A stretch of 27,700 bases of DNA from positions 1-27,700 of the forward strand of contig JAPLNJ010000599.1 in NCBI GenBank assembly GCA_026692885.1. Direction: 5' to 3'. A program made the position numbers and the translations under genes. This stretch comes from Planctomycetota bacterium (lineage in GTDB: Bacteria > Planctomycetota > Planctomycetia > Pirellulales > Pirellulaceae). Of the stretch, positions 8,053 to 15,150 are shown in pieces (within the stretch, counting starts at the first letter, position 1; each line of letters starts with the position of its first letter). Below the pieces are notes generated by a model. It was not told the DNA's origin. It did not search any database and saw only the letters and a list, made by a program, of their open reading frames with translations.

Positions 8053-8304
8053 ATGGTGTCGGAACGCAGCCGAACCGTGGCCCAACGAGCCAAGAAAATC
8101 TACGCCGATGGCTTGCAGTTGCGATTGATGGAAGAACACCCGAATGAGTACGTTGCCATTGAGCCGGATTCGGGCGATTTTTTTGTAGCCGATTCTTTTG
8201 GTCAGGCCGTGAGAGACGCTCGAACCGCGCACCCCGATCGGATCTCGTTTGTGATTCGCATCGGACATGACGCGGCCCTCCACATAGGAGCGGCGACAAC
8301 GTGA
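8053..8304 (+). CDS. Small conserved protein, partner of retropepsin-like protein
   Basis: An 83-residue protein starting at ATG 8053 behind a good ribosome site AAGGAG (8041-8046). The frame is open to 8002 but lacks such a site upstream. The protein has an Arg/Lys-rich N-terminal helix (SERSRTVAQRAKKIYADGL) and then a compact domain with YVAIEPDSGDFFVADS and ISFVIRIGHDAALHIG. From memory, proteins of this shape are often found beside clan AA aspartic-protease-like genes in planctomycetes and cyanobacteria, with no assigned function. The stop overlaps the next start (GTGA), so the two are translationally coupled. An antitoxin-like or regulatory partner role is only a guess from size and arrangement. 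Confidence 0.75.
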   Translation: MVSERSRTVAQRAKKIYADGLQLRLMEEHPNEYVAIEPDSGDFFVADSFGQAVRDARTAHPDRISFVIRIGHDAALHIGAATT

Positions 8305-8663
8305 CAGGGCATGTTGATGAATTGCTCCGTGCTTTGCTGGATGTCAGCGTGCGGCGCGAGCCGTCCGACAAGGCGACCTCCGTGACGGTTTGGATCGACA
8401 CCGCATTCAACGGCCACTTGGTGTTCTCGAAACGATTGATCGACCAGCTTGGATTGGAGCAAGAGGCTGCCACGGATGCCATCTTGGCGGACGGAAGACA
8501 GGTGACCTTGGAGTCGTACGTGTGCTACGTCGATTGGCTCGAAACGACCGTATCCGTCCAGGTGATTGCTAACGAGGGAAAGCTCCCTCTGCTCGGCACG
8601 GAACTGCTTGCCGGTCGTTTGCTGCAGATCGACTACGCGAAGAAACGCGTCTCAGTGGACTGA
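8301..8663 (+). CDS. Clan AA retropepsin-like aspartic protease family protein
   Basis: A 120-residue single-domain protein with the retropepsin-type active-site strand VWIDTAFNGHLVF (catalytic Asp candidate D33). In the clan AA family this site reads DTGF or DTAF. A second conserved strand, LPLLGTELLAGRLLQIDY, matches the GxxLL...D element near the C-terminus of the family. As in retropepsins, one chain gives half an active site, so a homodimer is expected. It begins at GTG 8301, overlapping the upstream stop by 4 bp. The substrate is unknown; the tight pairing with the 83-residue gene suggests the two proteins work together. Proteolytic activity is not proven by sequence, since the usual Gly of the motif is Ala. 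Confidence 0.8.
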   Translation: MTGHVDELLRALLDVSVRREPSDKATSVTVWIDTAFNGHLVFSKRLIDQLGLEQEAATDAILADGRQVTLESYVCYVDWLETTVSVQVIANEGKLPLLGTELLAGRLLQIDYAKKRVSVD

Positions 8664-8795
8664 TTGGGCGGAGGTCGTCCAGGCCCTCGATGTGTGGCCC
8701 TTCGTGTCGGCGTCAAGAAGAATCAGGGCGATCGGTGCCCATTCCATTTCCGTGGGAGCCTGCGAGCGGGACGGGGAAGGCGTTCGCCGCGGGGG

Positions 8796-10388
8796 TTAAA
8801 GGCTGTCCCGCTGGGGCTCGCGCAGCGGGATCAACCGGCGGGCCAGATCCAGTTCCCAGGCGCGCCCGTACCGGCCTGTCGCGTAGCGCCAACTGGCCAG
8901 CGTGCGCAGCACGGCCTTGCCCCAGCGCGGCGTCGCGTAGTCCTGGACGGTCGGAAAGCGACAACCCAGCACCTTGGCAAAGTCCCTCACGCGCTGACGC
9001 ATCCTTGACGAGAGCCACGGGGCGTCGCGGTGGCAGACGAAATCGATCCATTGCGGCTGAGTCCATTCCTCCGGGGTGGTGGGAAGCGGCGGGCCGTCCG
9101 GCCCGTAGCGGGACAAGACCGGCAACCGTGGTCCCGAAGCGTCGGCCTGGCGTGCGACCGGATCGCGCTGCGGAGTCGGGCTGTAGAAGTACAGGATCAC
9201 TTCGCAGGCGGGATGGATTCGCTTGATGCGTTTGATGAAGCGGAGGGTCTTTTCGAGCTCGCCTTCGGGATCTTCCGGGCCGCCGAGCACAAACGAGAAT
9301 TCCGGAATCACGTCGTGCGTACGGCAGCGGGCGGCGGCTTCCAGGGTGTGCTCGACGGCCGCTCCTTTCTTCATGCGCTGCAGCACTTCGTCGCTGGCAG
9401 CTTCCGCGCCGATGAACGCCATGCGCAGCCGGCTGCGACGGAGCAGATCCCAGGTTCGGCTGGAAAACCCAGCGAGCGTCTCGGCGCGCGCGTAGCACCA
9501 CCAAGGCAGCTGCAGGGGGACCAGCGTCTCGATCAGGGGGATCGACGTCGTTTCCCGATCGAAGAAGTTGTGGTCGTAGAACTGCACTGCATTGGCGCCA
9601 TAGCGGTCCCGCAACGTTTGCAGTGATTGGGCCAGCGGGGTCGCCGACTGCAGCAGCGTGGTTCCGTTGAACATCGAAACCACACCGCAGAAACTGCACC
9701 GGTAGCGGCAACCGATGGCCGCCTGGTGCACCGCGGTCCGCATGCCCATGAAACTCGGCCGCAGGTAGCGGACCACATCACCCAGTCGGTCGTAGGGCAG
9801 GGGAGGCAACTCGTCCGGCGAGCGAAACGGCCGCTCGGAATTGTGGACGATCTCGCCGCGGTCCTTCCAGGTCAAGCCGGCAAGGCCCCGCAAGCTTGCC
9901 GTGTCCCGCGCCGAACCGGCCGCCTCGGGTGCACCGGCAAGCCTTGGCGCCCCCGCCTCCGGCAGCCGCTCCAGCAGTTCCAGCAGTGTGCCTTCGCCTT
10001 GGCCGCGAACGACATAGTCCACATACGGAGCGTTGATCGCCGCAGCAGGATACAGCGTGGGGAAGTATCCGCCCCAGGCGATGGGCACCTGCGGATAGGC
10101 GGCTCGAATCGCGGTGGCCAGTTCGATGGCCGGCGCCACCTGCGGCCCCGGCATCACGGAAATCCCCACCAAGTCACAGCCGCCATCGCCGATCGCGCGC
10201 AGCGCCGTACCTGCGGCATCCTCGTCCACATTGCCGTCGACCAGCTGGTACGCGTGCTTCCCTTCCAACACACTGCCCAGCGCCAACAGCGAAAGCGGCA
10301 AGCGGAAGTTGCCCCGCGAACACATCCGGGGGTTGATCAGCAGTACCTTACGTCGCAGCCTCAGCACAATGGCCTCCAACCTCTTCAT
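8796..10388 (-). CDS. B12-binding-domain radical SAM protein
   Basis: A 530-residue protein. The N-terminal cobalamin-type Rossmann domain (KVLLINPRMCSRGNFRLP, LVGISVMPGPQV, VDYVVRGQGEGTLLELL) spans about residues 13-150. The radical SAM barrel has its cluster at C227, C231 and C234 (CRYRCSFC). Later motifs include FIGAEAASDEVLQRMKKG and FVLGGPEDPEGE. The family cleaves SAM and often performs B12-dependent methylation or other radical chemistry. The C-terminal 100 residues are an Arg/Trp-rich tail of unknown role. It runs opposite to the first cluster, but adds a fourth gene of this class to the locus. The start at 10388 lacks a clear ribosome site. A short terminal-inverted-repeat element lies 35 bp upstream of it. 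Confidence 0.9.
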   Translation of the reverse strand: MKRLEAIVLRLRRKVLLINPRMCSRGNFRLPLSLLALGSVLEGKHAYQLVDGNVDEDAAGTALRAIGDGGCDLVGISVMPGPQVAPAIELATAIRAAYPQVPIAWGGYFPTLYPAAAINAPYVDYVVRGQGEGTLLELLERLPEAGAPRLAGAPEAAGSARDTASLRGLAGLTWKDRGEIVHNSERPFRSPDELPPLPYDRLGDVVRYLRPSFMGMRTAVHQAAIGCRYRCSFCGVVSMFNGTTLLQSATPLAQSLQTLRDRYGANAVQFYDHNFFDRETTSIPLIETLVPLQLPWWCYARAETLAGFSSRTWDLLRRSRLRMAFIGAEAASDEVLQRMKKGAAVEHTLEAAARCRTHDVIPEFSFVLGGPEDPEGELEKTLRFIKRIKRIHPACEVILYFYSPTPQRDPVARQADASGPRLPVLSRYGPDGPPLPTTPEEWTQPQWIDFVCHRDAPWLSSRMRQRVRDFAKVLGCRFPTVQDYATPRWGKAVLRTLASWRYATGRYGRAWELDLARRLIPLREPQRDSL

Positions 10389-10422
10389 CCGCAGTTACGC
10401 AAAACCGGCAGGCGGGGATCCC

Positions 10423-10526
10423 TAGCAACGTGGGCCGAAATAAGTTCCCGGTCTCGCTCGTCAATCCGACCCCTAGTTGTCGCCGCCGCGTCGAAATTCG
10501 GTAAGTTATTTCGGCCTACGTTGCTA
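10423..10526. mobile_element. MITE-like element, family C
   Basis: A 104-bp non-coding segment whose ends are a 27-bp terminal inverted repeat with 24 matches by eye: TAGCAACGTGGGCCGAAATA... on the left and the complement of TAGCAACGTAGGCCGAAATA... on the right. It fills almost the whole gap between the radical SAM start (10388) and the amidohydrolase stop (10531). No clear target duplication beyond TA was seen. It may also act as a transcript end or provide a hairpin. A 14-bp match to its inner right end (GGTAAGTTATTTC-like) occurs near 26010, too short to count as a copy. Confidence 0.65.
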
Positions 10527-10530
10527 CAGG

Positions 10531-11727
10531 TCACGCCGCGCGCTGGCTGAGTCTCCGCCACAGAGGGTTGCTGGCGAGAAGGGCTTCTCCGACGGTGTGT
10601 TGAATCCGTTCACCTAATCCGGTAAACGCGTTGCTGACCCACTTGGGCGCACCATCGACCAGCGCATTGGTTGGCCCCAACCCGAGCACGTCCGCGATTC
10701 CGGAACAGCTTAAGCGAGGTTCGCCGTCGACCGTCACGAGGGCCACGTCGAAAGGTCTCGCGTCCAACAGAGATTCGGCCGCGGAATGGCCGCGGTCCGG
10801 GATCAGCCACAGGTCCGCCGGTGCCCCCGGCGCCAACGTCCCCCGGCCGTCCGTGATGCCGAAGATTGCCGCCGCACCGGTTGTCACCATGTCCAGCAGC
10901 TGTTCCGCCGTCGCGAGCCCGGTTGCCTGGGCAATGCCCAGCTCGTCCAACATGGTCGGGGCGCCGCTCAAGGTCGAGTCGGTCCCCAAGGCGACGGGGA
11001 CACGACCCAACAGTTGATCGACGGGGGCCGTTCGGCCAAACAGGTGGAGATTCGACGACGGGCACCAGACAACACTGCACCGGAGTCTTGACAGAAGTTC
11101 GATTTGGGCGTTCGATAGCGCCAGGGCGTGCACCAATACCGTTCTCGAAAAGAGAGCTCCGCGGCGTGCCAATTCTTCGACTTCCCCCCCCGCAACTTCG
11201 TCCACACCCTCGCCAGCATGAATCATGAAGGGCACAGCACGGTGGCAAGCAGACAATAGATCGTCCGCAGAACCAAACCCCAAGGAATGCGACCAAGCGT
11301 ACTCTTTCAGCACCTTGATCGGGAAGCTGTCGTCGAAGATGGCCGCGTAATACGGATCGTGATGGACCACCGTCGTGACTCCCGACACGAGGCTTTTCAA
11401 GGCGGTCCACCGCAGGCGATCAGCCAGCGGGACGTCCAGAATGTCACAGATCGGCGACTCGGCCGGTTTGTAGATATCCTGCCCCCAAGCGTAAGCGTTA
11501 GGGTACGGAGGCGAACCGAGCCGAGCGAAGAGGTTGAGTCCCATGTGCTCGTGCGAGTTGATCAGCCCCGGCAGTGCGAGATACCCACTGCCGTCCAGGA
11601 CGCGCTCGCCGTTGCGCGGGGCCAGGCCCTGACCCGTCCCAAGGACGCGACCCTGCCCGAGCCGCAAGTCACCGGACCCCTCGTCGTGCCGAGATTTCCA
11701 GCGGAGATGCTTGATGAGGAGTTCCAT
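10531..11727 (-). CDS. Amidohydrolase / ATZ-TRZ-like deaminase
   Basis: A 398-residue metal-dependent hydrolase of the amidohydrolase superfamily. Metal-site motifs are INSHEHMG (H59, H61), the middle HAGEG and LVHALAL histidines, and GTDSTLSGAP with the catalytic Asp. The end (GTLAPGAPADLWLIP) is the usual C-terminal beta-sandwich strand of the SsnA/ATZ/TRZ group, which deaminates or hydrolyses purine, triazine and related C-N bonds. The start at 11727 was preferred over an upstream in-frame codon (11757) because it has a good ribosome site, AGGGAG on the minus strand at 11731-11736. Even so, it overlaps the end of the upstream methyltransferase by 59 bp. The pair is probably one operon under the promoter at 12498-12526. 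Confidence 0.88.
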   Translation of the reverse strand: MELLIKHLRWKSRHDEGSGDLRLGQGRVLGTGQGLAPRNGERVLDGSGYLALPGLINSHEHMGLNLFARLGSPPYPNAYAWGQDIYKPAESPICDILDVPLADRLRWTALKSLVSGVTTVVHHDPYYAAIFDDSFPIKVLKEYAWSHSLGFGSADDLLSACHRAVPFMIHAGEGVDEVAGGEVEELARRGALFSRTVLVHALALSNAQIELLSRLRCSVVWCPSSNLHLFGRTAPVDQLLGRVPVALGTDSTLSGAPTMLDELGIAQATGLATAEQLLDMVTTGAAAIFGITDGRGTLAPGAPADLWLIPDRGHSAAESLLDARPFDVALVTVDGEPRLSCSGIADVLGLGPTNALVDGAPKWVSNAFTGLGERIQHTVGEALLASNPLWRRLSQRAA

Positions 11728-12430
11728 GTTCTCCCTGCTTTCGAGCACGTAACACAAACACCAGGGGGAATCCCTGGTAACGGGGCTCCGCCAGATCCTC
11801 CAAGACGATGTTCAAATCGGCGAACACGCGCACGTAGTCCTCGAACATGTGCAGGTGTTGCTGAATCGCGTAAGAGCGACCTTCACGCACATCCGAAAAG
11901 GAACGCTGCCAGCCTCGTAGCGTTGCGTAGGGGTGGAAATCGCTGAGCAGCAAGACACCGCCCGGACGAAGCACACGGGCGATTTGCCGCAGCGCCCGTT
12001 CCAGGTCTTCGACATGGCCCAGCACCAACGAGCAAATGACCGCGTCGAAGGTCTGCGGAGCAAACGGCAGGTCCAGCACATCGGCGCGAATCCACTGGGC
12101 AGAGGGTAATGCTACCTCGGCCGCACGCAGCATCTCTGGCGATAGGTCGACGCCCACCGTCTGCTGCGCGCCGCGGGCCAAAGCTAACCGCGAAACGCGC
12201 CCCTGGCCGCAGCCGCAGTCGAGCACGACCAGGTCACTCAGGTCAGGCAGCAGCCGCTCCAACGCCGCCGCTTCCAGCACTTGCACGGGAGTGCGGTTAT
12301 CGCCATAGGTTTCCGCCCAGCGATCGTATCCCTCCTGCGGTGTGAGCAGGGGCAGCACGCTGGGTTCGCAGGCATCCGTCCTCACGTCTGGTTCCGCGGA
12401 TCGTGCGAGAGATGCCATCGATTCACTCAT
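11669..12430 (-). CDS. Class I SAM-dependent methyltransferase (UbiE-like)
   Basis: A 253-residue methyltransferase with motif I VVLDCGCGQGRVSRLAL, strand 2 TVGVDLSPEMLRAAE, motif IV DAVICSLVLGHVEDLE and VLRPGGVLLLSDFHP. The N-terminal 45 residues are a variable extension. ATG 12430 was chosen; the frame also begins with TTG at 12445, but no ribosome site supports it. The C-terminal tail (KQGEHGTPHQASPLEIS...) is coded in the 59-bp region that also encodes the amidohydrolase start, so the tail is constrained by two frames and its sequence may be poorly conserved. It may act in the same pathway as the neighbouring deaminase and radical SAM genes (inference from clustering). Confidence 0.87.
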   Translation of the reverse strand: MSESMASLARSAEPDVRTDACEPSVLPLLTPQEGYDRWAETYGDNRTPVQVLEAAALERLLPDLSDLVVLDCGCGQGRVSRLALARGAQQTVGVDLSPEMLRAAEVALPSAQWIRADVLDLPFAPQTFDAVICSLVLGHVEDLERALRQIARVLRPGGVLLLSDFHPYATLRGWQRSFSDVREGRSYAIQQHLHMFEDYVRVFADLNIVLEDLAEPRYQGFPLVFVLRARKQGEHGTPHQASPLEISARRGVR

Positions 12431-12497
12431 CAACAAACCACCCAACTAGACGCAATCGCGGAACGGACTGCTTTTCGCCCACAGTAGTTTGACAGCG

Positions 12498-12526
12498 ATT
12501 CTAGCGGTGCCAGCGCAGCCTGGCAA
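12498..12526 (-). promoter_or_regulatory. Sigma70-type promoter for the methyltransferase-amidohydrolase operon
   Basis: On the minus strand a -35 box TTGCCA (12521-12526) is followed by exactly 17 bp and a -10 box TAGAAT (12498-12503). Each differs from consensus at one position. The predicted start near 12491 leaves a leader of about 60 nt before ATG 12430. The box lies inside the extended open frame of the divergent ABC transporter, which argues against translation of that upstream part. Confidence 0.6.
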
Positions 12527-12572
12527 TCCCGCCCGACACGGCCGCCGACTCACCGGGCGCAGGAACAGGTTC

Positions 12573-12640
12573 GTAGCGGAAGTCGTGAGACTTCCGACGG
12601 TTGGCGAGCTAGCGGCCCGAATTCTCACGAATTCGGCTAC
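12573..12640 (-). repeat. Family A palindromic core, diverged copy 2
   Basis: A 68-bp nested palindrome with arms GTAGC...GCTAC and hairpins GGAAGTC/GACTTCC and CCGAATTC/GAATTCGG. In the reverse orientation it aligns with the core at 7112-7176 but with a different spacer and about a dozen changes. It lies in the open frame ahead of the ABC exporter, just upstream of where transporter homology begins. Confidence 0.65.
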
Positions 12641-12758
12641 GACTTCTTGCGTACGTTTACCGATCTTCTACCAACCCGTTCCTGCACCCCGAATCACCTC
12701 GCTCCGAAAACCCGCCTTGACGTGGCGAACCCATTCGTGTAACAGCGGCCACCACCAA

Positions 12759-14483
12759 TTGTCGTCGGTCGATGTGGGGTTGCTGTTGCTGCCGTTGTTG
12801 CAGGTGCTGCAGGTGCCGGGCGCCGCAGCGAGTGACCATGCGGTCTCCAGACTCGCCAGACAATGGTTCGACGGTGTCGGACTCTCACGGACCCTGCCGA
12901 GTATTTTGCTGGTTTATCTCGCCCTGGCGAGTAGCTATTTGCTGCTCATCCGGTGGAAAGATGTGCTCAGTGCCAGAGTCGAGCAGGATTTTCTGGAGGC
13001 CTTGAGAAACGAGTTCTTCGAGGCGGTGAGTCGCGCCAGCTGGCTTTTCTTGGTCGGCCAGCGTCGGGCGGATTTCGTCCATGCATTGACTGCCGATTTG
13101 CGGCGCATCGGCGACGGAACGGTCTTCGTGCTGCGCTTGTTCAACGCCGCGACGGTCGTGGTGACGTACTTGCTGGTCGGCATCGTGGTCTCGCCGATTC
13201 TGGCGGCCCTGACGGCGGCGGGTGCTGCCGCGATGACCGTCCCGCTCCGCCGCCAGTACCGTCGGGTGCGAACCGCAGGGGAACGGGCCGCCCAATTGCA
13301 TCGCGCGTTCTTCACGAACGCGGCCGAGCATCTCGCCGGGATCAAAGAGGCGAGGAGTTTTTGTGCCGAGCCCCGTCACATCAAGGCCTTCGAACAACTG
13401 ACTACCGAAATGAAGACGGTCGATCTGGACTACGTGCGTGCCCATGCCAATTCCACTTTGATCCATTCACTCGGCACCCTGCTCCTCTTATGCGCTACCT
13501 TGTATCTGGCCGTAGGGTGGTTTGCGGTGACGCTGCCCGAACAGGTGGTGGTGGTGCTGGTGTTCTCGCGGCTGGTGCCCTGGTTGCACGAACTGCACTC
13601 CAGTTTTCAACGGTTGGTCCACATGCTCCCAGCGTTCACGTCAGCTCGGCAGCTCCGCTTGGAGTGCGAGCAGGTTCGTGAGCCCCCGCCCTGTCACGCC
13701 GCCCGGCCAGCGCTGCAGACCGCCCTGACTTTGACCGGGGTCGGCTTCCGCTACGAACCGCGCGGCCGCTGGATCCTCAGGGACGTCAACCTGACCATTC
13801 CCGCCGGGACCACCACCGCGGTCGTCGGGGCGTCCGGGTCGGGCAAGAGCACGCTCGCCGATCTGTTGATGGGGCTGCTCAGCCCCGACACGGGTGAAAT
13901 CGAGGTCGATGGTCAACCGCTTGCCGGGCCCGAGTTGGGTGCCTGGCGGCAGCAGACTGGCTACGTCCCCCAAGAGACGTTTCTGTTGCACGATTCGATT
14001 GCCGCCAACCTTCGCTGGGCGAATCCGGCGGCTGGCGAGGCCGATTTGTGGAAGGCGTTGGAACTGGCGGCGGCGGCCGATTTCGTCCGGTCCTTACCGC
14101 GGGGCCTGGAGACCGTGACCGGAGATCGCGGCGTTTGTCTGTCCGGTGGCCAGCGTCAGCGGATTGCGCTGGCCCGCGCCTTCGTCCGGCGTCCCGCCTT
14201 GTTGATCCTGGACGAAGCCACCAACGCACTCGACGCCGAGAACGAAAACCGCATCCGGGAAATCATCGAACAGCTTCACGGCAAACTGACCATTCTGATG
14301 ATCGCCCACGGCCTCGCCACCGTCCGCTCGGCCGACCAGATCGTGGTCTTGGAGGGCGGACAAATCGTGGAGCGAGGCACCTATCCAGAGCTCACGAAAC
14401 GCGCTGCGGGACGACTGGGTACGCTCCTTCACGGCGACGGGGACCCCCTATTCCCGGCTTCGATATTTACTCGTGCGGCCTAG
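12759..14483 (+). CDS. ABC exporter, fused permease and ATPase; 5' end probably lost
   Basis: Half-size ABC exporter (MsbA/PglK-like layout), 574 residues from TTG 12759. Membrane helices are visible near VGLLLLPLLQVLQV (short first helix), SILLVYLALASSYLLLI, VVVTYLLVGIV/SPILAALTAAGAA, LGTLLLLCATLYLAVGWFAV and VVVVLVFSRLVPW. The ATPase has Walker A GASGSGKST (about 357), signature LSGGQRQ (about 460), Walker B LLILDEAT (about 480) and the H-loop as AHGLAT. The family pumps lipids, lipid-linked glycans or hydrophobic products outward and works as a dimer. Oddity: there is no in-frame ATG before about 13230. The frame is open from TTG 12489 through a family A repeat, and the first helix looks cut, so the original start is probably missing. 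GTG 12774 is another possible start. It may export the product of the nearby cluster. Confidence 0.8.
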   Translation: MSSVDVGLLLLPLLQVLQVPGAAASDHAVSRLARQWFDGVGLSRTLPSILLVYLALASSYLLLIRWKDVLSARVEQDFLEALRNEFFEAVSRASWLFLVGQRRADFVHALTADLRRIGDGTVFVLRLFNAATVVVTYLLVGIVVSPILAALTAAGAAAMTVPLRRQYRRVRTAGERAAQLHRAFFTNAAEHLAGIKEARSFCAEPRHIKAFEQLTTEMKTVDLDYVRAHANSTLIHSLGTLLLLCATLYLAVGWFAVTLPEQVVVVLVFSRLVPWLHELHSSFQRLVHMLPAFTSARQLRLECEQVREPPPCHAARPALQTALTLTGVGFRYEPRGRWILRDVNLTIPAGTTTAVVGASGSGKSTLADLLMGLLSPDTGEIEVDGQPLAGPELGAWRQQTGYVPQETFLLHDSIAANLRWANPAAGEADLWKALELAAAADFVRSLPRGLETVTGDRGVCLSGGQRQRIALARAFVRRPALLILDEATNALDAENENRIREIIEQLHGKLTILMIAHGLATVRSADQIVVLEGGQIVERGTYPELTKRAAGRLGTLLHGDGDPLFPASIFTRAA

Positions 14484-14510
14484 CCCGTCTTACGCGTATG
14501 GAAGGTGCGT

Positions 14511-14594
14511 GTAGCCGAATTCGCGAGAATTCGGGGCCTCGGCGAAGGCCGAGCCCAGGCCGCAATCCCCCGAATTCTTGCGACTTCGGCGACT
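14511..14594 (+). repeat. Family A palindromic core, diverged copy 3
   Basis: Begins GTAGCCGAATTCGCGAGAAT and ends with CGAATTCTTGCGACTTCGGC, the two hairpin signatures of the 65-bp family A core. The spacer between them is longer and carries its own GC-rich inverted repeat (CTCGG...CCGAG). The outer arm is decayed on the right. It lies 28 bp after the ABC exporter stop. Confidence 0.6.
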
Positions 14595-14632
14595 TCCCGT
14601 CGCGATGTGCAACGTCAAGACTTGCGCGTCGG

Positions 14633-14770
14633 GGCCTTGATCGGAACGTGGCGTAAAACGCTAGCAGCGGATCATCGTAACTTTGGCCGGGGCTTCGCAT
14701 AGGCTCAGCCACCAGCCACCCTCACCGTTGCCAGCAATGACCCGCAGTTCGCAACCTTACGATCAAGGCC
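14633..14770 (+). mobile_element. MITE-like element, family B, copy 1
   Basis: A 138-bp non-coding element with terminal inverted repeats: GGCCTTGATCG at the left and CGATCAAGGCC at the right, extended imperfectly to about 21 bp. In reverse orientation it matches 25236-25406, including the internal GGCTCAGCC(A/G)CCAGCCACC block and the CGTTTT.CGC.AC.TTCCGATC end. No target duplication was found at this copy, so it is probably older. It fills the gap between the ABC exporter and rpmG with the family A copy. Confidence 0.7.
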
Positions 14771-14895
14771 ACCGGCGCCAACGGCGATGCTGTACGTGTT
14801 TCATCGTCACCGTTAGCTCCGGGGTAAACGAGCCAAGGCCAACCTTCGAAGCAGATTTCGTGGATTGCCTCTGTCCGAACACGGGGATTTTCGGT

Positions 14896-14901
14896 TACAA
14901 T
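14896..14901 (+). promoter_or_regulatory. Possible -10 box for rpmG-recJ
   Basis: TACAAT (one change from TATAAT) lies 51 bp before the rpmG start. The best -35 candidates nearby (CTGTCC, TTGCCT) are weak or badly spaced. Supported mainly by position. Confidence 0.35.
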
Positions 14902-14952
14902 TCCGAATTCCAAAAAATCACGGGAAACACATTACTGGAGGATTTACGTTCC

Positions 14953-15120
14953 ATGGGCAAAGGCGGCAAGAAAAAGTTGGAAACGGTTTTCCTCGTTTGT
15001 GAGGAAACTGGCGACCATAACTACAGCCTGCGGCGCAAGTCGGGCGGCGAGAAACTGAAGCTGAAGAAGTACTCGCCCCGTCTGCGCAGGCACACCCTGC
15101 ACACCGAGAAGAAGAAGTAG
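14953..15120 (+). CDS. rpmG: 50S ribosomal protein bL33
   Basis: A 55-residue basic protein beginning [20 protein letters not shown], with the [23 protein letters not shown] and terminal KKK patterns of bL33. It sits on the large ribosomal subunit near the E site. Only one Cys is present (C16), so this is the non-zinc (C-minus) form. ATG 14953 was chosen because GGAGG lies at 14937-14941 and the length fits the family; the frame is open upstream to 14683 but only through repeat sequence. recJ starts 30 bp downstream, so the two may share a transcript. This gene marks the return to housekeeping sequence. Confidence 0.95.
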   Translation: MGKGGKKKLETVFLVCEETGDHNYSLRRKSGGEKLKLKKYSPRLRRHTLHTEKKK

Positions 15121-15150
15121 GCTGCTCAGCTTGACCGCGTTAAGGACGAC

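Noticed and set aside
8713..9711. Second minus-strand frame of 332 residues in the same region
   Set aside because: Overlaps the C-terminal half of the radical SAM gene in another frame, with no recognisable motif.
9627..10550. Long plus-strand open frame opposite the minus-strand radical SAM gene
   Set aside because: Antisense shadow with Arg/Gln-rich low-information sequence; the minus strand carries clear radical SAM motifs.
12657..12888. Minus-strand small frames upstream of the ABC exporter
   Set aside because: Low-complexity Arg/Ala/Pro-rich shadows of transporter and repeat sequence without start signals.
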